Source: Paenibacillus elgii NBRC 100335
Lineage (GTDB): Bacteria > Bacillota > Bacilli > Paenibacillales > NBRC-103111
Assembly (NCBI RefSeq): GCF_004000865.1
Contig: NZ_BIMB01000001.1
Coordinates: 1 to 64,000 of the forward strand
Length of the DNA: 64,000 nucleotides
Reading direction: 5' to 3'
Positions 36,170 to 44,790 of the stretch are shown piece by piece. The notes under the pieces are model-generated. The model made no database searches, was not told the DNA's origin, and worked only from the letters and a program-made list of their open reading frames with translations. The position numbers were made by a program, and so were the translations under genes. Each line of letters opens with the position of its first letter. Within the stretch, counting starts at the first letter, position 1.

Positions 36170-37024
36170 ATGTTTCAGCTTCAACGTTCCTGGACCGGTT
36201 CTTTAATCGCTTGTCTTCTCGGCGCGGCTCTGATCGCATCGAGCTTCAACCTGTTCTTGATTCCCCATCAATTGCTCAGCGGTGGCATTTCGGGCGTATC
36301 CATGCTGGTCGGTTATTTTACGGATTGGAATATTTCGCTCTTGTTTCTTATCTTTAATGCACCGCTTCTGATCTGGGGACTGCTGACGCTAGGGCGCAAA
36401 TTTATTATTTTGAGCGTCGTCTCGGTTGTATTGACCACATGGTTCATGCAGCTGATCCCTACAATGACCGTCAGCAAAGATTTAATCATCTCTTCCGTTG
36501 CCGGGGGGGTGCTGGTCGGGCTCGGAACCGGTATTTCGATGCGGGTGGGCGGATCGACCGGCGGCTTTGACATCATCGCTTCCATCCTCACGCGCAAACG
36601 GGATTTTTCGCTTGGCACGTCTCTATTCGGTCTGAACGGCATTGTTATCGTGGCACTCGGCTTGTTCAAAAACAACTGGGACCTAGCCCTGTACTCCATG
36701 CTGTCCATGTTCATAACAGGCAAAGTCATCGATACGATTCATATCCGGCATTTAAAAGTAACCGTCTTCATCATCACCAAGAAAAAGGATCTGCTCCTGA
36801 AAAAAATGCAGAAGCTCAAGCGCGGTGTCACGGTCATCGATACCGAAGGAGCATATACGAAAGAGCCGCAGCATATGCTGATGACGGTGACGACACGCTA
36901 CGAATTGAACGAACTTCAAAACCTGGTGCGCCAATGGGACCCGCAGGCTTTCGTCAATATCACCGAGACCGTAGGCGTTATGGGCCTGTTCCGCCGCTCC
37001 GACCGGAACGAACCCGGCAATTAA
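36170..37024 (+). CDS. YitT-family membrane protein (DUF161 + DUF2179)
   Basis: The product is 284 residues from ATG 36170, behind GGGAGGTG. Five spans make up the N-terminal part, with the family signatures NLFLIPHQLLSGGISGVSMLV and GLGTGISMRVGGSTGGFDIIA. The C-terminal 80 residues form the cytoplasmic DUF2179 domain (GVTVIDTEGAYTKEPQHMLMTVTTRYELNELQNLV). The function of the family is not established. It stands as a single gene after the DUF4247 terminator. Confidence 0.92.
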   Translation: MFQLQRSWTGSLIACLLGAALIASSFNLFLIPHQLLSGGISGVSMLVGYFTDWNISLLFLIFNAPLLIWGLLTLGRKFIILSVVSVVLTTWFMQLIPTMTVSKDLIISSVAGGVLVGLGTGISMRVGGSTGGFDIIASILTRKRDFSLGTSLFGLNGIVIVALGLFKNNWDLALYSMLSMFITGKVIDTIHIRHLKVTVFIITKKKDLLLKKMQKLKRGVTVIDTEGAYTKEPQHMLMTVTTRYELNELQNLVRQWDPQAFVNITETVGVMGLFRRSDRNEPGN

Positions 37025-37057
37025 GCAAAATTCCCGGTACATAGACCTTCGGAATTA

Positions 37058-37066
37058 TGCTATACT
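37058..37066 (+). promoter_or_regulatory. extended -10 promoter element
   Basis: TGCTATACT fits the extended -10 form. It precedes the small gene at 37155. The leader then contains an eight-base inverted repeat (GAGTAATT at 37071-37078, AATTACTC at 37107-37114). Confidence 0.4.
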
Positions 37067-37154
37067 GGAGGAGTAATTTCATACCGTTTTTCCAAGGCTT
37101 AACCTGAATTACTCGTAAGTCCTGATCTCTAAACAACAGATGACGGGAAGGGTG

Positions 37155-37349
37155 ATGCTTGTGGAAACCGTAAGGTTGGCAACCATTGTCATGAGACTGA
37201 CGCCGGAGCTGTATCCATTCCTTAAGAAACGCGAGCTCGAATCGGAGATCGTGCTGCGCAACGGGCTGGAAGCTCTCGAAACAGAGGATGCCATGGAAAT
37301 TATTCAATACAGCATTTCGGAACATCAAAAGGACGCCTTCCTTCATTGA
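37155..37349 (+). CDS. small cytoplasmic protein, about 64 residues
   Basis: ATG 37155 is tight on GGGAAGGGTG; the GTG at 37161 has better spacing and would give METVRLATIV. The product is a mixed alpha/beta peptide (VRLATIVMRLTPELYPFLKKRELESEIVLRNGLEALETEDAMEI) with no membrane span. No family is recognised. An extended -10 upstream and a hairpin terminator downstream frame it as an independent transcript. Confidence 0.55.
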   Translation: MLVETVRLATIVMRLTPELYPFLKKRELESEIVLRNGLEALETEDAMEIIQYSISEHQKDAFLH

Positions 37350-37375
37350 ATAAGTAAAGCGTCATAATATGTATA

Positions 37376-37426
37376 AGACCGCTCTTCGGCCGCCCGTACG
37401 GTGGCAGGAAGAGCGGTTTTGTTTTA
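37376..37426. terminator. bidirectional terminator
   Basis: GACCGCTCTTC pairs with GAAGAGCGGT around a long arm, with TTTGTTTT after it. It lies between the small gene and the convergent AraC gene. Confidence 0.7.
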
Positions 37427-37431
37427 TGCCC

Positions 37432-38295
37432 CTATTCGGAAGGAAGCTGCAAGCCGCGGGACAAGCTGCGGTATTCCGTGGGTGCGATGCCGACCGATTT
37501 TTTGAAGTTTTTGGATAGATGGAACAGATCGTGAAAGCCTGTTGCCTGCGCCACCTCGCCGATGGTCATGTCGGTCGAACCGATGAGCTGCTTCGCTTTT
37601 TCGAGACGGCGCTCATAGATGTACGTCATCGGTGTCGTCCCGAGCTGGCGCTTGAAGAAGCGCACAAAATAATTAGGATGGTGATGCACGATGTCGGCCA
37701 GCTCCGCTATCGTCATCTCCTCGGCCAAATGCGCGTCAATGTAGTCCAGCACCTCGCCAAGTTTGCTGTGACGGAATGATAGGCCCGCCTGCCCCGCCTG
37801 TCTTAACACCGCCTGCTCCATATAGCAGGCAATGACGCCGAGCAGCGCCGCCTCGACCCGGATTGACCCGGCCGGTCCTTTCTTCCTTCTATGCTCGTCC
37901 GCCAGCCTCTCGAACAAAGCAACCGCCTCAGAGGACTCCTGCGCCGTCAAGCAATAGGGCAGCTTGAACAACGAAAACAACCCCATCCAATTCAAGTCGG
38001 ACGTAAAATGACACCAATACATCGTATATGTCCGGGCCGGATCGGTAACCGAGAACGATTGCACCAATCCTGCCGGAGCAAAAACAAGCTGCCCCGGCTG
38101 GGGGGACAGCTCCTGCCCGCCGACCGTCATCCGCCCTTCCCCTTCGCAGATGTAATAGATTTTGCTATACGCGGGGGTGAACGGCTTTTGAATCCAGTCG
38201 GGATTGCATTTGCTCCGTCTTGCATTCAGCAATTCCGTCTTCATATCCTTCAGCAAATGGCTGAGCAGCGGGAAATCCGGTTCGTTGTTAGACAT
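37432..38295 (-). CDS. AraC-family regulator with cupin sensor
   Basis: The product is 287 residues from ATG 38295, with CGAGGTG ahead. The N-terminal 140 residues are an AraC-type cupin ligand domain (YICEGEGRMTVGGQELSPQPGQLVFAPAGLVQSF). The C-terminal 100 residues are the double helix-turn-helix (MTIAELADIVHHHPNYFVRFFKRQLGTTPMTYIYERRLEKAKQLI, then IGEVAQATGFHDLFHLSKNFKKSVGIAPTEYR). It is divergent from the fucosidase gene and probably controls it in response to a sugar. Confidence 0.92.
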   Translation of the reverse strand: MSNNEPDFPLLSHLLKDMKTELLNARRSKCNPDWIQKPFTPAYSKIYYICEGEGRMTVGGQELSPQPGQLVFAPAGLVQSFSVTDPARTYTMYWCHFTSDLNWMGLFSLFKLPYCLTAQESSEAVALFERLADEHRRKKGPAGSIRVEAALLGVIACYMEQAVLRQAGQAGLSFRHSKLGEVLDYIDAHLAEEMTIAELADIVHHHPNYFVRFFKRQLGTTPMTYIYERRLEKAKQLIGSTDMTIGEVAQATGFHDLFHLSKNFKKSVGIAPTEYRSLSRGLQLPSE

Positions 38296-38453
38296 CGCAG
38301 CACCTCGAAAAGCGTAACTTGACGGTTCGACAAAAAGGTTAATTTCGTACAAATAAGCGTTAACCGCATCCATAGGGATTATATCATATGCCGGGTACAA
38401 TGGGAGTGAGCAACGCGGAAATGACGAACCACAAATGAATGGAGGCTTCTTCG

Positions 38454-40253
38454 ATGATCAAACGGGATATGTATATGGATAATGCGGACGCGGAAGCGGC
38501 CGAACAAGCGAATACGCCTTTACCGAATGATGAACTGCAGGACCGCAGGCTGGCTTGGTGGCGGGAGGCGCGTTTCGGGATGTTTATCCATTGGGGATTG
38601 TATTCGCTGCTAGGCGGCGTCTGGAAAGGCCGGACGGTGCCGGGCGCCTACGGAGAGCACATTATGCTGCGCGGCCAAATTCCGGTGAAGGAATACGAAC
38701 GGCTCGCGGAATCGTTCAACCCGGTCCGCTTCGATGCGGAAGCCTGGGTACGGGCCGCCAAGGATGCCGGGATGAAATATATCGTGATCACGGCGAAGCA
38801 TCACGACGGCTTTGCCTTGTACGACTCCGCCGCGAGCGATTTCAATATCGTCAAACGCTCCCCTTTCGGCCGTGATCCGATGAAAGAACTAGCCGAGGCT
38901 TGCCGCAAGGAAGGAATAAAGCTGTGCTTCTATTACTCCCATTCGATGGACTGGCATCACCCCGATTCCCAAGGCAACACGCATGACTACCCGAACAATA
39001 TCGGGGCGTGGGACTCTTTGGAATCGTGGGTTAACGATGAGGACAAATTTGCGCGGTACGAGCGGTATATGGAAGAAAAAGCGTTGCCGCAAGTTCGGGA
39101 GCTGCTGACCGGCTACGGCGATGTCGCCATCGTATGGTTCGATTGCGGGCATAAAGTGACCGACGAGCAGGGACAAAGGTTCGTCGATACAGTCCGCAGC
39201 CTGCAGCCGGATTGCCTGGTGAACCGCCGCGTGCGCCGGGACGGCTTCGGGGATTACGGCAATTCCGGCGACAATCAGCTGCACATCCGGATCAACCGCA
39301 AAGACTGGGAATCGATCCATACGATGAACGATTCGTGGGGCTACAAGAAAACGGATCACAATTGGAAATCCGTTACAAGCATTCTGCACAACATGATCGA
39401 CGTGTTCAGCTTGAACGGCAACTATTTGCTGAACGTAGGCCCTACGCCGGAAGGCGAATTCGACGAACCGTCAAAGAATATTTTGCGCGAGATCGGACAA
39501 TGGCTGAAAATAAACGGCGAAAGCGTGTACGGAACGACCGGAAGCCCGCTCGGCAAGCCGCAGTGGGGACGCTGCACGACAAAGGACGGACTCCTCTATC
39601 TGCACGTATTCGAATGGCCAGCGAGCGGGCGGCTGGTCGTTCCGGGGCTGCGCAACGACGTTCTAAGCGCTTACCTGCTGGCTGATCCACAGCGGGGCTC
39701 GCTCGTCCATCGCCGTTTGAACGACCAAGATGTACTGATCGAGGTGCCTGCTAACCCGCTTGACCCGAACGTCACCGTAGTCGTGGTCGAATACGAAGGC
39801 GCAATTGACGCCAATCCGGTGAAACGGCTGCTGGAGCTCGATTATGTCAACCGGTTCGGCGCCTTCGACGGCGACATCCAAGGCAGCGAGCTGCGCTACG
39901 ATACCGGCAAAAGAGACCGCGACGTCGTAACGAACTGGGTCAGTCCCGCTGACTTCATCCACTGGACGTTTCGCGCGGAAACGCCTGGAGCCTGCCGGCT
40001 CACGGTCGTTTACGGAGCGGCGGAAGGCGAAGCCGGGGGTACGTACCGCGTGGAGCTGTGCGGCGAGCGGCTTCAAGGTTCGGTGCAGCCGACGGGCGGC
40101 TGGTACGATTTCAGAAGCGCCGAGCATGGAACGGTGCGCATTCCCGGGTCAGGTACCTATACGCTAACGGTCAAGCCGGATACGATAACCGGCGCTGCGC
40201 TGATGAATTTGAAAGAAGTGCGGCTTACCTTTTTGAACGAACAAGAGGGTTGA
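38454..40253 (+). CDS. alpha-L-fucosidase, GH29
   Basis: The product is 599 residues from ATG 38454, where GGAGG sits eight bases upstream. It has no signal peptide and so acts inside the cell, removing fucose from imported oligosaccharides. The GH29 catalytic barrel occupies about 25-350: WWREARFGMFIHWGLYSLLGG, YIVITAKHHDGFALYDS, and DVAIVWFDCGH with the nucleophile Asp. A C-terminal beta-sandwich with an added carbohydrate-binding-like module follows (residues 440-599). No fucose transporter or fucose catabolic gene lies beside it. Confidence 0.92.
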   Translation: MIKRDMYMDNADAEAAEQANTPLPNDELQDRRLAWWREARFGMFIHWGLYSLLGGVWKGRTVPGAYGEHIMLRGQIPVKEYERLAESFNPVRFDAEAWVRAAKDAGMKYIVITAKHHDGFALYDSAASDFNIVKRSPFGRDPMKELAEACRKEGIKLCFYYSHSMDWHHPDSQGNTHDYPNNIGAWDSLESWVNDEDKFARYERYMEEKALPQVRELLTGYGDVAIVWFDCGHKVTDEQGQRFVDTVRSLQPDCLVNRRVRRDGFGDYGNSGDNQLHIRINRKDWESIHTMNDSWGYKKTDHNWKSVTSILHNMIDVFSLNGNYLLNVGPTPEGEFDEPSKNILREIGQWLKINGESVYGTTGSPLGKPQWGRCTTKDGLLYLHVFEWPASGRLVVPGLRNDVLSAYLLADPQRGSLVHRRLNDQDVLIEVPANPLDPNVTVVVVEYEGAIDANPVKRLLELDYVNRFGAFDGDIQGSELRYDTGKRDRDVVTNWVSPADFIHWTFRAETPGACRLTVVYGAAEGEAGGTYRVELCGERLQGSVQPTGGWYDFRSAEHGTVRIPGSGTYTLTVKPDTITGAALMNLKEVRLTFLNEQEG

Positions 40254-40270
40254 TTTATTTTCTTAAATTT

Positions 40271-40289
40271 TTTTAGGACTGTCCTAAAA
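40271..40289. promoter_or_regulatory. 19-bp palindrome ahead of the tatA promoter
   Basis: TTTTAGGACTGTCCTAAAA is a perfect palindrome (nine-base arms around one T). It ends four bases before the -35 of tatA, an operator-like position. It could also be a weak end signal for the fucosidase gene, but the T-run after it is poor. Confidence 0.5.
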
Positions 40290-40292
40290 TCG

Positions 40293-40323
40293 TTGTCTTT
40301 TTGTAACAAAAATGTGTTATAGT
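40293..40323 (+). promoter_or_regulatory. tatA promoter with extended -10
   Basis: TTGTCT (40293-40298) and TATAGT (40318-40323) are separated by 19 bases. A TG dinucleotide one base before the -10 makes it an extended -10 promoter. Confidence 0.55.
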
Positions 40324-40333
40324 ACAATTAAAT

Positions 40334-40360
40334 AAATGGTATGATTAAGTCATACCATTT
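40334..40360 (+). promoter_or_regulatory. inverted repeat in the tatA leader
   Basis: AAATGGTATGA (40334-40344) and TCATACCATTT (40350-40360) are perfect 11-base arms around TTAAG. The repeat begins about ten bases after the -10 and ends directly at the ribosome binding site CGGAGGTG. It is either a leader hairpin or an operator. Confidence 0.65.
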
Positions 40361-40378
40361 CGGAGGTGTACTAACACT

Positions 40379-40627
40379 ATGGGAGCATTATCCCCTTGGC
40401 ACATCATTTTGATCGCTCTCGTCGCTCTGCTTTTGTTCGGACCGAACAAGCTTCCGGAGCTCGGACGCGGTTTCGGCAAAATGTTCCGCGAATTTAAAGA
40501 TGCAACGTCAGGCAACGGCGGCCGTTCCGACGATAATCCTCCGGAGCCCGAAGCCCCGAAAAAAGAATTGGCGGCTCCAGCAGCTTCGTCGGCAAGTGAA
40601 CCCGTTCAGCCGACAGCGAATAAATAA
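40379..40627 (+). CDS. tatA: twin-arginine translocase subunit TatA
   Basis: The product is 82 residues from ATG 40379, behind CGGAGGTG. It has the TatA plan: one short membrane span (WHIILIALVALLLFG), the hinge GPNKLPELGRGFGKMFREFK, then an amphipathic helix and an acidic, disordered tail. It forms the pore-like oligomer that moves folded proteins recruited by TatC. No tatC lies in the window, so this is an orphan tatA. Its promoter is flanked by two palindromes. Confidence 0.95.
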   Translation: MGALSPWHIILIALVALLLFGPNKLPELGRGFGKMFREFKDATSGNGGRSDDNPPEPEAPKKELAAPAASSASEPVQPTANK

Positions 40628-40637
40628 TTGTAGTACG

Positions 40638-40677
40638 ATGAAACCATTCGTCCGGCTCAGGACGGATGGTTTTTTTT
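40638..40677 (+). terminator. tatA terminator
   Basis: ACCATTCGTCC pairs with GGACGGATGGT (one GU pair), followed by TTTTTTT. Confidence 0.8.
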
Positions 40678-41814
40678 GCGGTAATACGCGTGCGTACCGA
40701 GCAGCAGCACCGCTGCGATACAAGCCATTCCTGCTCCCATGAAATACATGTACGAGCCGCCCCATTCATCCTTGATCCAGCCTCCAACCGAACCTCCGGC
40801 AATGCCCGCAAGCCCTAGAAACACCATGGATAGCATCGACTGGCCCGTAGATTGCAGCTCTTGCGGCACGAGCTGAACGACATATTGCACCGAAACGATC
40901 CAAAAGGCGGCGAACGTCATACAATGCGTTGCTTGTAATAACATCAAAACGGACGGGTCCGATATCCAGCCGTACAACAGCCAGCGGATCGTATACAGCA
41001 CTGCGACGATCCCCAGCAGCGCCAGCTCGTGAAACCGGTGCATATAACGGCCGAGCAGCGCAAATGTCGGAATTTCCGCCCCTGCCGCAAGCGCCCAAGC
41101 CCATCCGGCCATCGAATCCGTGGCCCCCAAATCCTTCAAGTACAGGACGAACAGCCCGTCATTCATCCGGTGCGGCACCATGAGTATGAAGATCAGCAGC
41201 AGAAACCACAAGAACGGCTTGTTTCCGAACAAACTGCCCAGCGCCTTGAGAGAAATGCGCTCCCCCGTTCCTTTCTCATCTTTAAGAAATACGAGCAGCA
41301 CGAAAGGCAGTACCCAGATGCTCCAATATATATAATGAATGCTGTTCATCCCGCCTAAAGCGCCCAATACATAACCGGACGACAGTGCCAACAGCGTAAA
41401 TCCCATCGAACCCCACATCCGGATCGAACCGTAGCTTTTCCCGGCTTGCAGCGCGGATTTAATCGACACCGTGTCGAGCAGCGGCACCGACGATTGCATG
41501 AAGAAATACAACAGCAGCGTAAAGAGCAGCGCGAGGGTGTATCCGCTCGTCTCGAAAAGGCCGATGCTCGACAATACCGTCATAACCCACAGCCCGAAGA
41601 TGATCGTCTTTAGCGTCTGATAGCGGTCGCTCAAGTAGCCCCAGATCGGCTGGGCAAAGATCGTCACAAACGGCCCGATCATCATAAGCAATCCGATCTG
41701 TGAAGAAGAGTAGCCTTTTCCTTCGAAGTAAATGGGCAGAAACGGCAAGAGGACGGCAGTGGTTGCATAGTAGGAGAAGTTCAGCCCCCGCAGCGTCCAG
41801 ATTTGTTTGTTCAT
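40657..41814 (-). CDS. MFS transporter (MFS_1-like)
   Basis: The product is 385 residues from ATG 41814. Twelve spans are expected. The opening (LRGLNFSYYATTAVLLPFLPIYFEGKGYSSSQIGLLMMIGPFVTIFAQPIWGYLSDRYQTLK) is typical of the nucleoside/sugar permease-like MFS_1 group, and the motif GYLSDRYQTLKTI stands in the 2-3 loop. A close paralogue with the same opening pattern lies at 51064-52254. The substrate is unknown. Its 3' end runs into the tatA terminator. Confidence 0.88.
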   Translation of the reverse strand: MNKQIWTLRGLNFSYYATTAVLLPFLPIYFEGKGYSSSQIGLLMMIGPFVTIFAQPIWGYLSDRYQTLKTIIFGLWVMTVLSSIGLFETSGYTLALLFTLLLYFFMQSSVPLLDTVSIKSALQAGKSYGSIRMWGSMGFTLLALSSGYVLGALGGMNSIHYIYWSIWVLPFVLLVFLKDEKGTGERISLKALGSLFGNKPFLWFLLLIFILMVPHRMNDGLFVLYLKDLGATDSMAGWAWALAAGAEIPTFALLGRYMHRFHELALLGIVAVLYTIRWLLYGWISDPSVLMLLQATHCMTFAAFWIVSVQYVVQLVPQELQSTGQSMLSMVFLGLAGIAGGSVGGWIKDEWGGSYMYFMGAGMACIAAVLLLGTHAYYRKKNHPS

Positions 41815-41928
41815 CCGGATATCGGTCCTTTTTTGATGTGTCGTTTAAAATCTATCGATGCTCTCTATCGGATTGCCAACTCTTTTATTATAATGGTAGA
41901 TATCAAACTAGCAAGGAGAGACTGATCC

Positions 41929-43107
41929 ATGGAACTTTTATTGGCCGCGTTCCTCATGGCCTGGGGGGGCGTCAGCGCCGATCATCCCGATGCGACATTC
42001 GAGCAAGTGGCCCAAGCTTCGATCGATTCTAAAACTGCCGTTGCCCAGCAGCCTTCCCCCGACGGGAATCTGTTCGACCGGCTGACTCCGGTAGACAAGA
42101 AGGACCCGCAAAAAGATGCGCCGAAGGTCAAAGGCATTTACGTCACGGCGCACAGCGCAGGCGGTTCGCGTATGAATACGCTGCTGAAGCTGATGGACGA
42201 TACCGAGTTGAATTCGATGGTCATCGACCTCAAGGACGACTGGGGGTACATAACGTACGATACCGGCAATCCCGAACTGAATGCGATGGACACGACACAA
42301 AAAATTATTACCGACATGCCGAAGCTGATGAGTACGTTTCAGGAACACAAGGTATACCCGATTGCCCGTATCGTCGTATTCAAAGATACCGTACTGGCAA
42401 AAAAACGGCCTGATCTGTCTTTTGTAAATCCGGACGGCTCCCTCTGGGGCAATGGCAAAAATCCGCCGGACAGCTTCGTGAACCCGTACAAGAAAGAAGT
42501 GTGGGACTACAATATCGCGATTGCGAAAGAAGCGGCCAAGGCAGGCTTCAAGGAAATCCAGTTCGATTACGTCCGGTTCCCGGAAGGCTTCGAGAAGCGG
42601 GCCGATACGCTGAAATACGATAAAGACGAGCGCTCCCGCATCGAAGCGGTTGCCGAATTCGTGAAGTACGCCCGAGAGCAGCTTACCCCTTTGGGTGTCC
42701 GGGTATCAGTTGATATCTTCGGCTACGCCGCCTCCGTACCGGCCGCCGAAGGCATCGGCCAAGACTTCCAGAAAATATCCCAGAACGTCGACGTCATCTG
42801 CCCGATGATTTATCCGAGCCACTATTCGAACGGTTGGTTCGGAGCCAAGGTGCCGGATGCCGCACCCTACGTAACGATCAACGGGGCCATGAAGGATACC
42901 GCCAAGAAGCTTGACCCGCTGCAATCTCTGAAGCCGGTCGTCCGGCCATGGATTCAAGATTTCACCGCCACTTGGGTACCCGGTCACGTCCGTTACGGCA
43001 AAAAAGAGATTGAAGAGCAAATCCGTGCGCTGAAAGATAACGGCACCGAAGAGTTCCTGCTATGGAACGCCGTCAATACGTACACGCCGGACGTCGATTA
43101 CAAGTAA
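41929..43107 (+). CDS. secreted putative glycoside hydrolase (DUF4015)
   Basis: The product is 392 residues from ATG 41929, behind AAGGAGAG. A short signal-like N terminus (ELLLAAFLMAWGGVSA) precedes the domain. From residue 65 on, it matches the DUF4015 TIM-barrel family: KGIYVTAHSAGGSRMNTLLKLMDDTELNSMVIDLKDDWGYI, then GFKEIQFDYVRFPEGF, DIFGYAASVPA, and VDVICPMIYPSHYSNGWFG. Acidic residues in IDLKDD, QFDYVRFPE and the strand ends are the likely active-site residues. Substrate unknown; family members are thought to act on cell-surface polysaccharide. Confidence 0.88.
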   Translation: MELLLAAFLMAWGGVSADHPDATFEQVAQASIDSKTAVAQQPSPDGNLFDRLTPVDKKDPQKDAPKVKGIYVTAHSAGGSRMNTLLKLMDDTELNSMVIDLKDDWGYITYDTGNPELNAMDTTQKIITDMPKLMSTFQEHKVYPIARIVVFKDTVLAKKRPDLSFVNPDGSLWGNGKNPPDSFVNPYKKEVWDYNIAIAKEAAKAGFKEIQFDYVRFPEGFEKRADTLKYDKDERSRIEAVAEFVKYAREQLTPLGVRVSVDIFGYAASVPAAEGIGQDFQKISQNVDVICPMIYPSHYSNGWFGAKVPDAAPYVTINGAMKDTAKKLDPLQSLKPVVRPWIQDFTATWVPGHVRYGKKEIEEQIRALKDNGTEEFLLWNAVNTYTPDVDYK

Positions 43108-43130
43108 AAAGCCTCGCCTGCGAAATAAGC

Positions 43131-43174
43131 GAAAAGCCCGCTTCCTTCCACACATCGAAAGGAGCGGGCTTTTC
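43131..43174. terminator. bidirectional terminator
   Basis: GAAAAGCCCGCT pairs perfectly with AGCGGGCTTTTC. It lies between the DUF4015 gene and ung. Confidence 0.8.
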
Positions 43175-43189
43175 CATTTGTAAAAAAGA

Positions 43190-43897
43190 TCAGGCCGTGC
43201 CGCTGCTGCGGCTTTGCACGCCCATATTCGGGAGCTGCCAGTCGATCTCTGCGCTGCCGATGCTTCGCAGAAAATCGTTGACCTGCGAAAACGGCCGGCT
43301 GCCCAAAAATCCGCGATGCGCCGAGAGCGGGCTCGGATGAACGGACCGCACGATGAAGTGGCGCTGTTCGGTAATGAGCTGCATTTTTTGCTGGGCGGGG
43401 TTTCCCCAGAGAACGAACACGATTGGTTTCTCCCGCTCGTTCAACAGCGAAATGACACGGTCGGTGAACGTCTCCCAGCCTTGCCCTTTGTGCGAATGCG
43501 CTTCGCCCTGCCGTACGGTAAGCACCGTGTTCAGCAGCAGCACGCCCTGCTCGGCCCAAGGCACCAGGCAGCCGTTATCCGGGATCGAGCAGCCAAGGTC
43601 GCTTTGCAGCTCCTTAAATATGTTTTGCAGCGAAGGCGGTGCCGGGATTCCGGGCTTGACCGAGAAGCTGAGGCCGTGAGCCTGTCCCGGGCCATGATAC
43701 GGGTCTTGTCCGAGAATGACCACTTTGGTATCCGCATAAGAAGTGTAATGAAGGGCGTTGAAAATATCGTGCATATCCGGGTATACCGTACGCGTGGCAT
43801 ACTCCTGCTTCAAAAACGATCTCAGCCGGTGATAATAAGGCGCCTGAAACTGGTCTTCCAGCAAAGGAGCCCAATCGTTCTGTAATATCGCCGCCAC
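43190..43897 (-). CDS. ung: uracil-DNA glycosylase, family 1
   Basis: The product is 235 residues from GTG 43897 with GGGGAGTGAG ahead. It removes uracil from DNA to start base excision repair. The water-activating loop [18 protein letters not shown] contains the catalytic Asp, the uracil-recognition strand reads [11 protein letters not shown], and the minor-groove loop [11 protein letters not shown] contains the catalytic His. Length and motifs are standard. The FMN reductase gene lies 28 bases upstream on the same strand and may be co-transcribed. Confidence 0.96.
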   Translation of the reverse strand: MAAILQNDWAPLLEDQFQAPYYHRLRSFLKQEYATRTVYPDMHDIFNALHYTSYADTKVVILGQDPYHGPGQAHGLSFSVKPGIPAPPSLQNIFKELQSDLGCSIPDNGCLVPWAEQGVLLLNTVLTVRQGEAHSHKGQGWETFTDRVISLLNEREKPIVFVLWGNPAQQKMQLITEQRHFIVRSVHPSPLSAHRGFLGSRPFSQVNDFLRSIGSAEIDWQLPNMGVQSRSSGTA

Positions 43898-43925
43898 GGC
43901 GATCTCACTCCCCTTTCATTCCCGA

Positions 43926-44459
43926 TTATTTCCGAAACGTCGAAATCATTTGTGCGAAATAGCCGACGGTCTTCAGCACGCGCTCCCGCGTCTTCGCATC
44001 TTCGGGCTCGCCCTCCGGCGTAAAGCTGCGCTGCGCTCCGCCGATGGAGATCCATTCCGGGCAGTTGATGCCGTGCAGGTTGCGCACGATGGTCTGCAGC
44101 TGCTGCAGCGAGCTGACGCCGACGGCTCCCCCGGCCGAACTGACCGACAGCGTCACCTTGCCGTCGAAGTGATCGAAGCCGGTAAAATCGAGCGCGTTCT
44201 TCAGGACGCCCGACATGCTCCCGTGATATTCCGGCGTCGCCAGCACGATGCCGTCAGCTTCCAGCAAACGCTGTCTCAGCTCAACGATATTCGCATCCGT
44301 CTGGTCGAGGTCCCCGTTGTAGAACGGCAGCGGCTTCTCATACAAATCGAACAGCGTAACCTGGCAATGCTTTTCTTCAAGCAGCCGCGCAATATACCGG
44401 CACAGCTGCGTGCTCGTAGCCTCTTTACGGTTGCTTCCCGCAATAATCGTAATTTTCAT
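43926..44459 (-). CDS. NADPH-dependent FMN reductase
   Basis: The product is 177 residues from ATG 44459, with AAAGGAG ahead. It is a flavodoxin-like fold protein that reduces FMN or quinone-like substrates with NADPH. The phosphate-binding loop is IAGSNRKEATSTQL at the N terminus, and the flavin-contact stretch is ATPEYHGSMSGVLKNALDF. The last part includes SVSSAGGAVGVSSLQQL. It precedes ung on the same strand. Confidence 0.9.
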   Translation of the reverse strand: MKITIIAGSNRKEATSTQLCRYIARLLEEKHCQVTLFDLYEKPLPFYNGDLDQTDANIVELRQRLLEADGIVLATPEYHGSMSGVLKNALDFTGFDHFDGKVTLSVSSAGGAVGVSSLQQLQTIVRNLHGINCPEWISIGGAQRSFTPEGEPEDAKTRERVLKTVGYFAQMISTFRK

Positions 44460-44507
44460 CGTTTGACTGCTCCTTTGCTTCATCTAAAGTTTTGCTGCTT
44501 TTTGCTT

Positions 44508-44603
44508 TCAATGACATAGCCCGTGCCTTGGACCGCACGCTTTCATGACAACGCGGACGGGCTGCTCCTGCAGTTGGCCTTCCAGCTTATATATGTACAC
44601 CAC
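44508..44603 (-). CDS. possible small protein, 31 residues
   Basis: A GTG at 44603 follows GTGGGAG at a good distance and opens a frame of 31 codons encoding (M)VYIYKLEGQLQEQPVR, then VVMKACGPRHGLCH. The peptide has two cysteines near the C terminus and no membrane span. It lies upstream of the FMN reductase on the same strand. It is too short for codon statistics, so this is tentative. Confidence 0.3.
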   Translation of the reverse strand: MVYIYKLEGQLQEQPVRVVMKACGPRHGLCH

Positions 44604-44790
44604 TGTTGTCTCCCACTTCTATGAAATGGGCCGCTCCCCCATCCTACCGAAATCGGTCGGAAGAAGCAAGTGCCGAAGGAGCGATGGCGCTTCCCTATTA
44701 GAATGAATTAGAGACAATTTAAAGATTTGAAGAAGCAAAACAAAATGCATAATATGGAAATATAAACCATAATATCACGGAGGGAAAGCA
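44604..44790. other. intergenic, nothing assigned
   Basis: It becomes AT-rich towards 44790. The last 40 bases contain CATAATAT twice and an imperfect hairpin (TATGG/CCATA) just before the ribosome binding site of the next gene. No other structure is evident. Confidence 0.5.

Noticed and set aside
38351-38364. cre box between the AraC and fucosidase genes
   Set aside because: AATAAGCGTTAACC lacks the TG at the start and the terminal A, three mismatches to the consensus.
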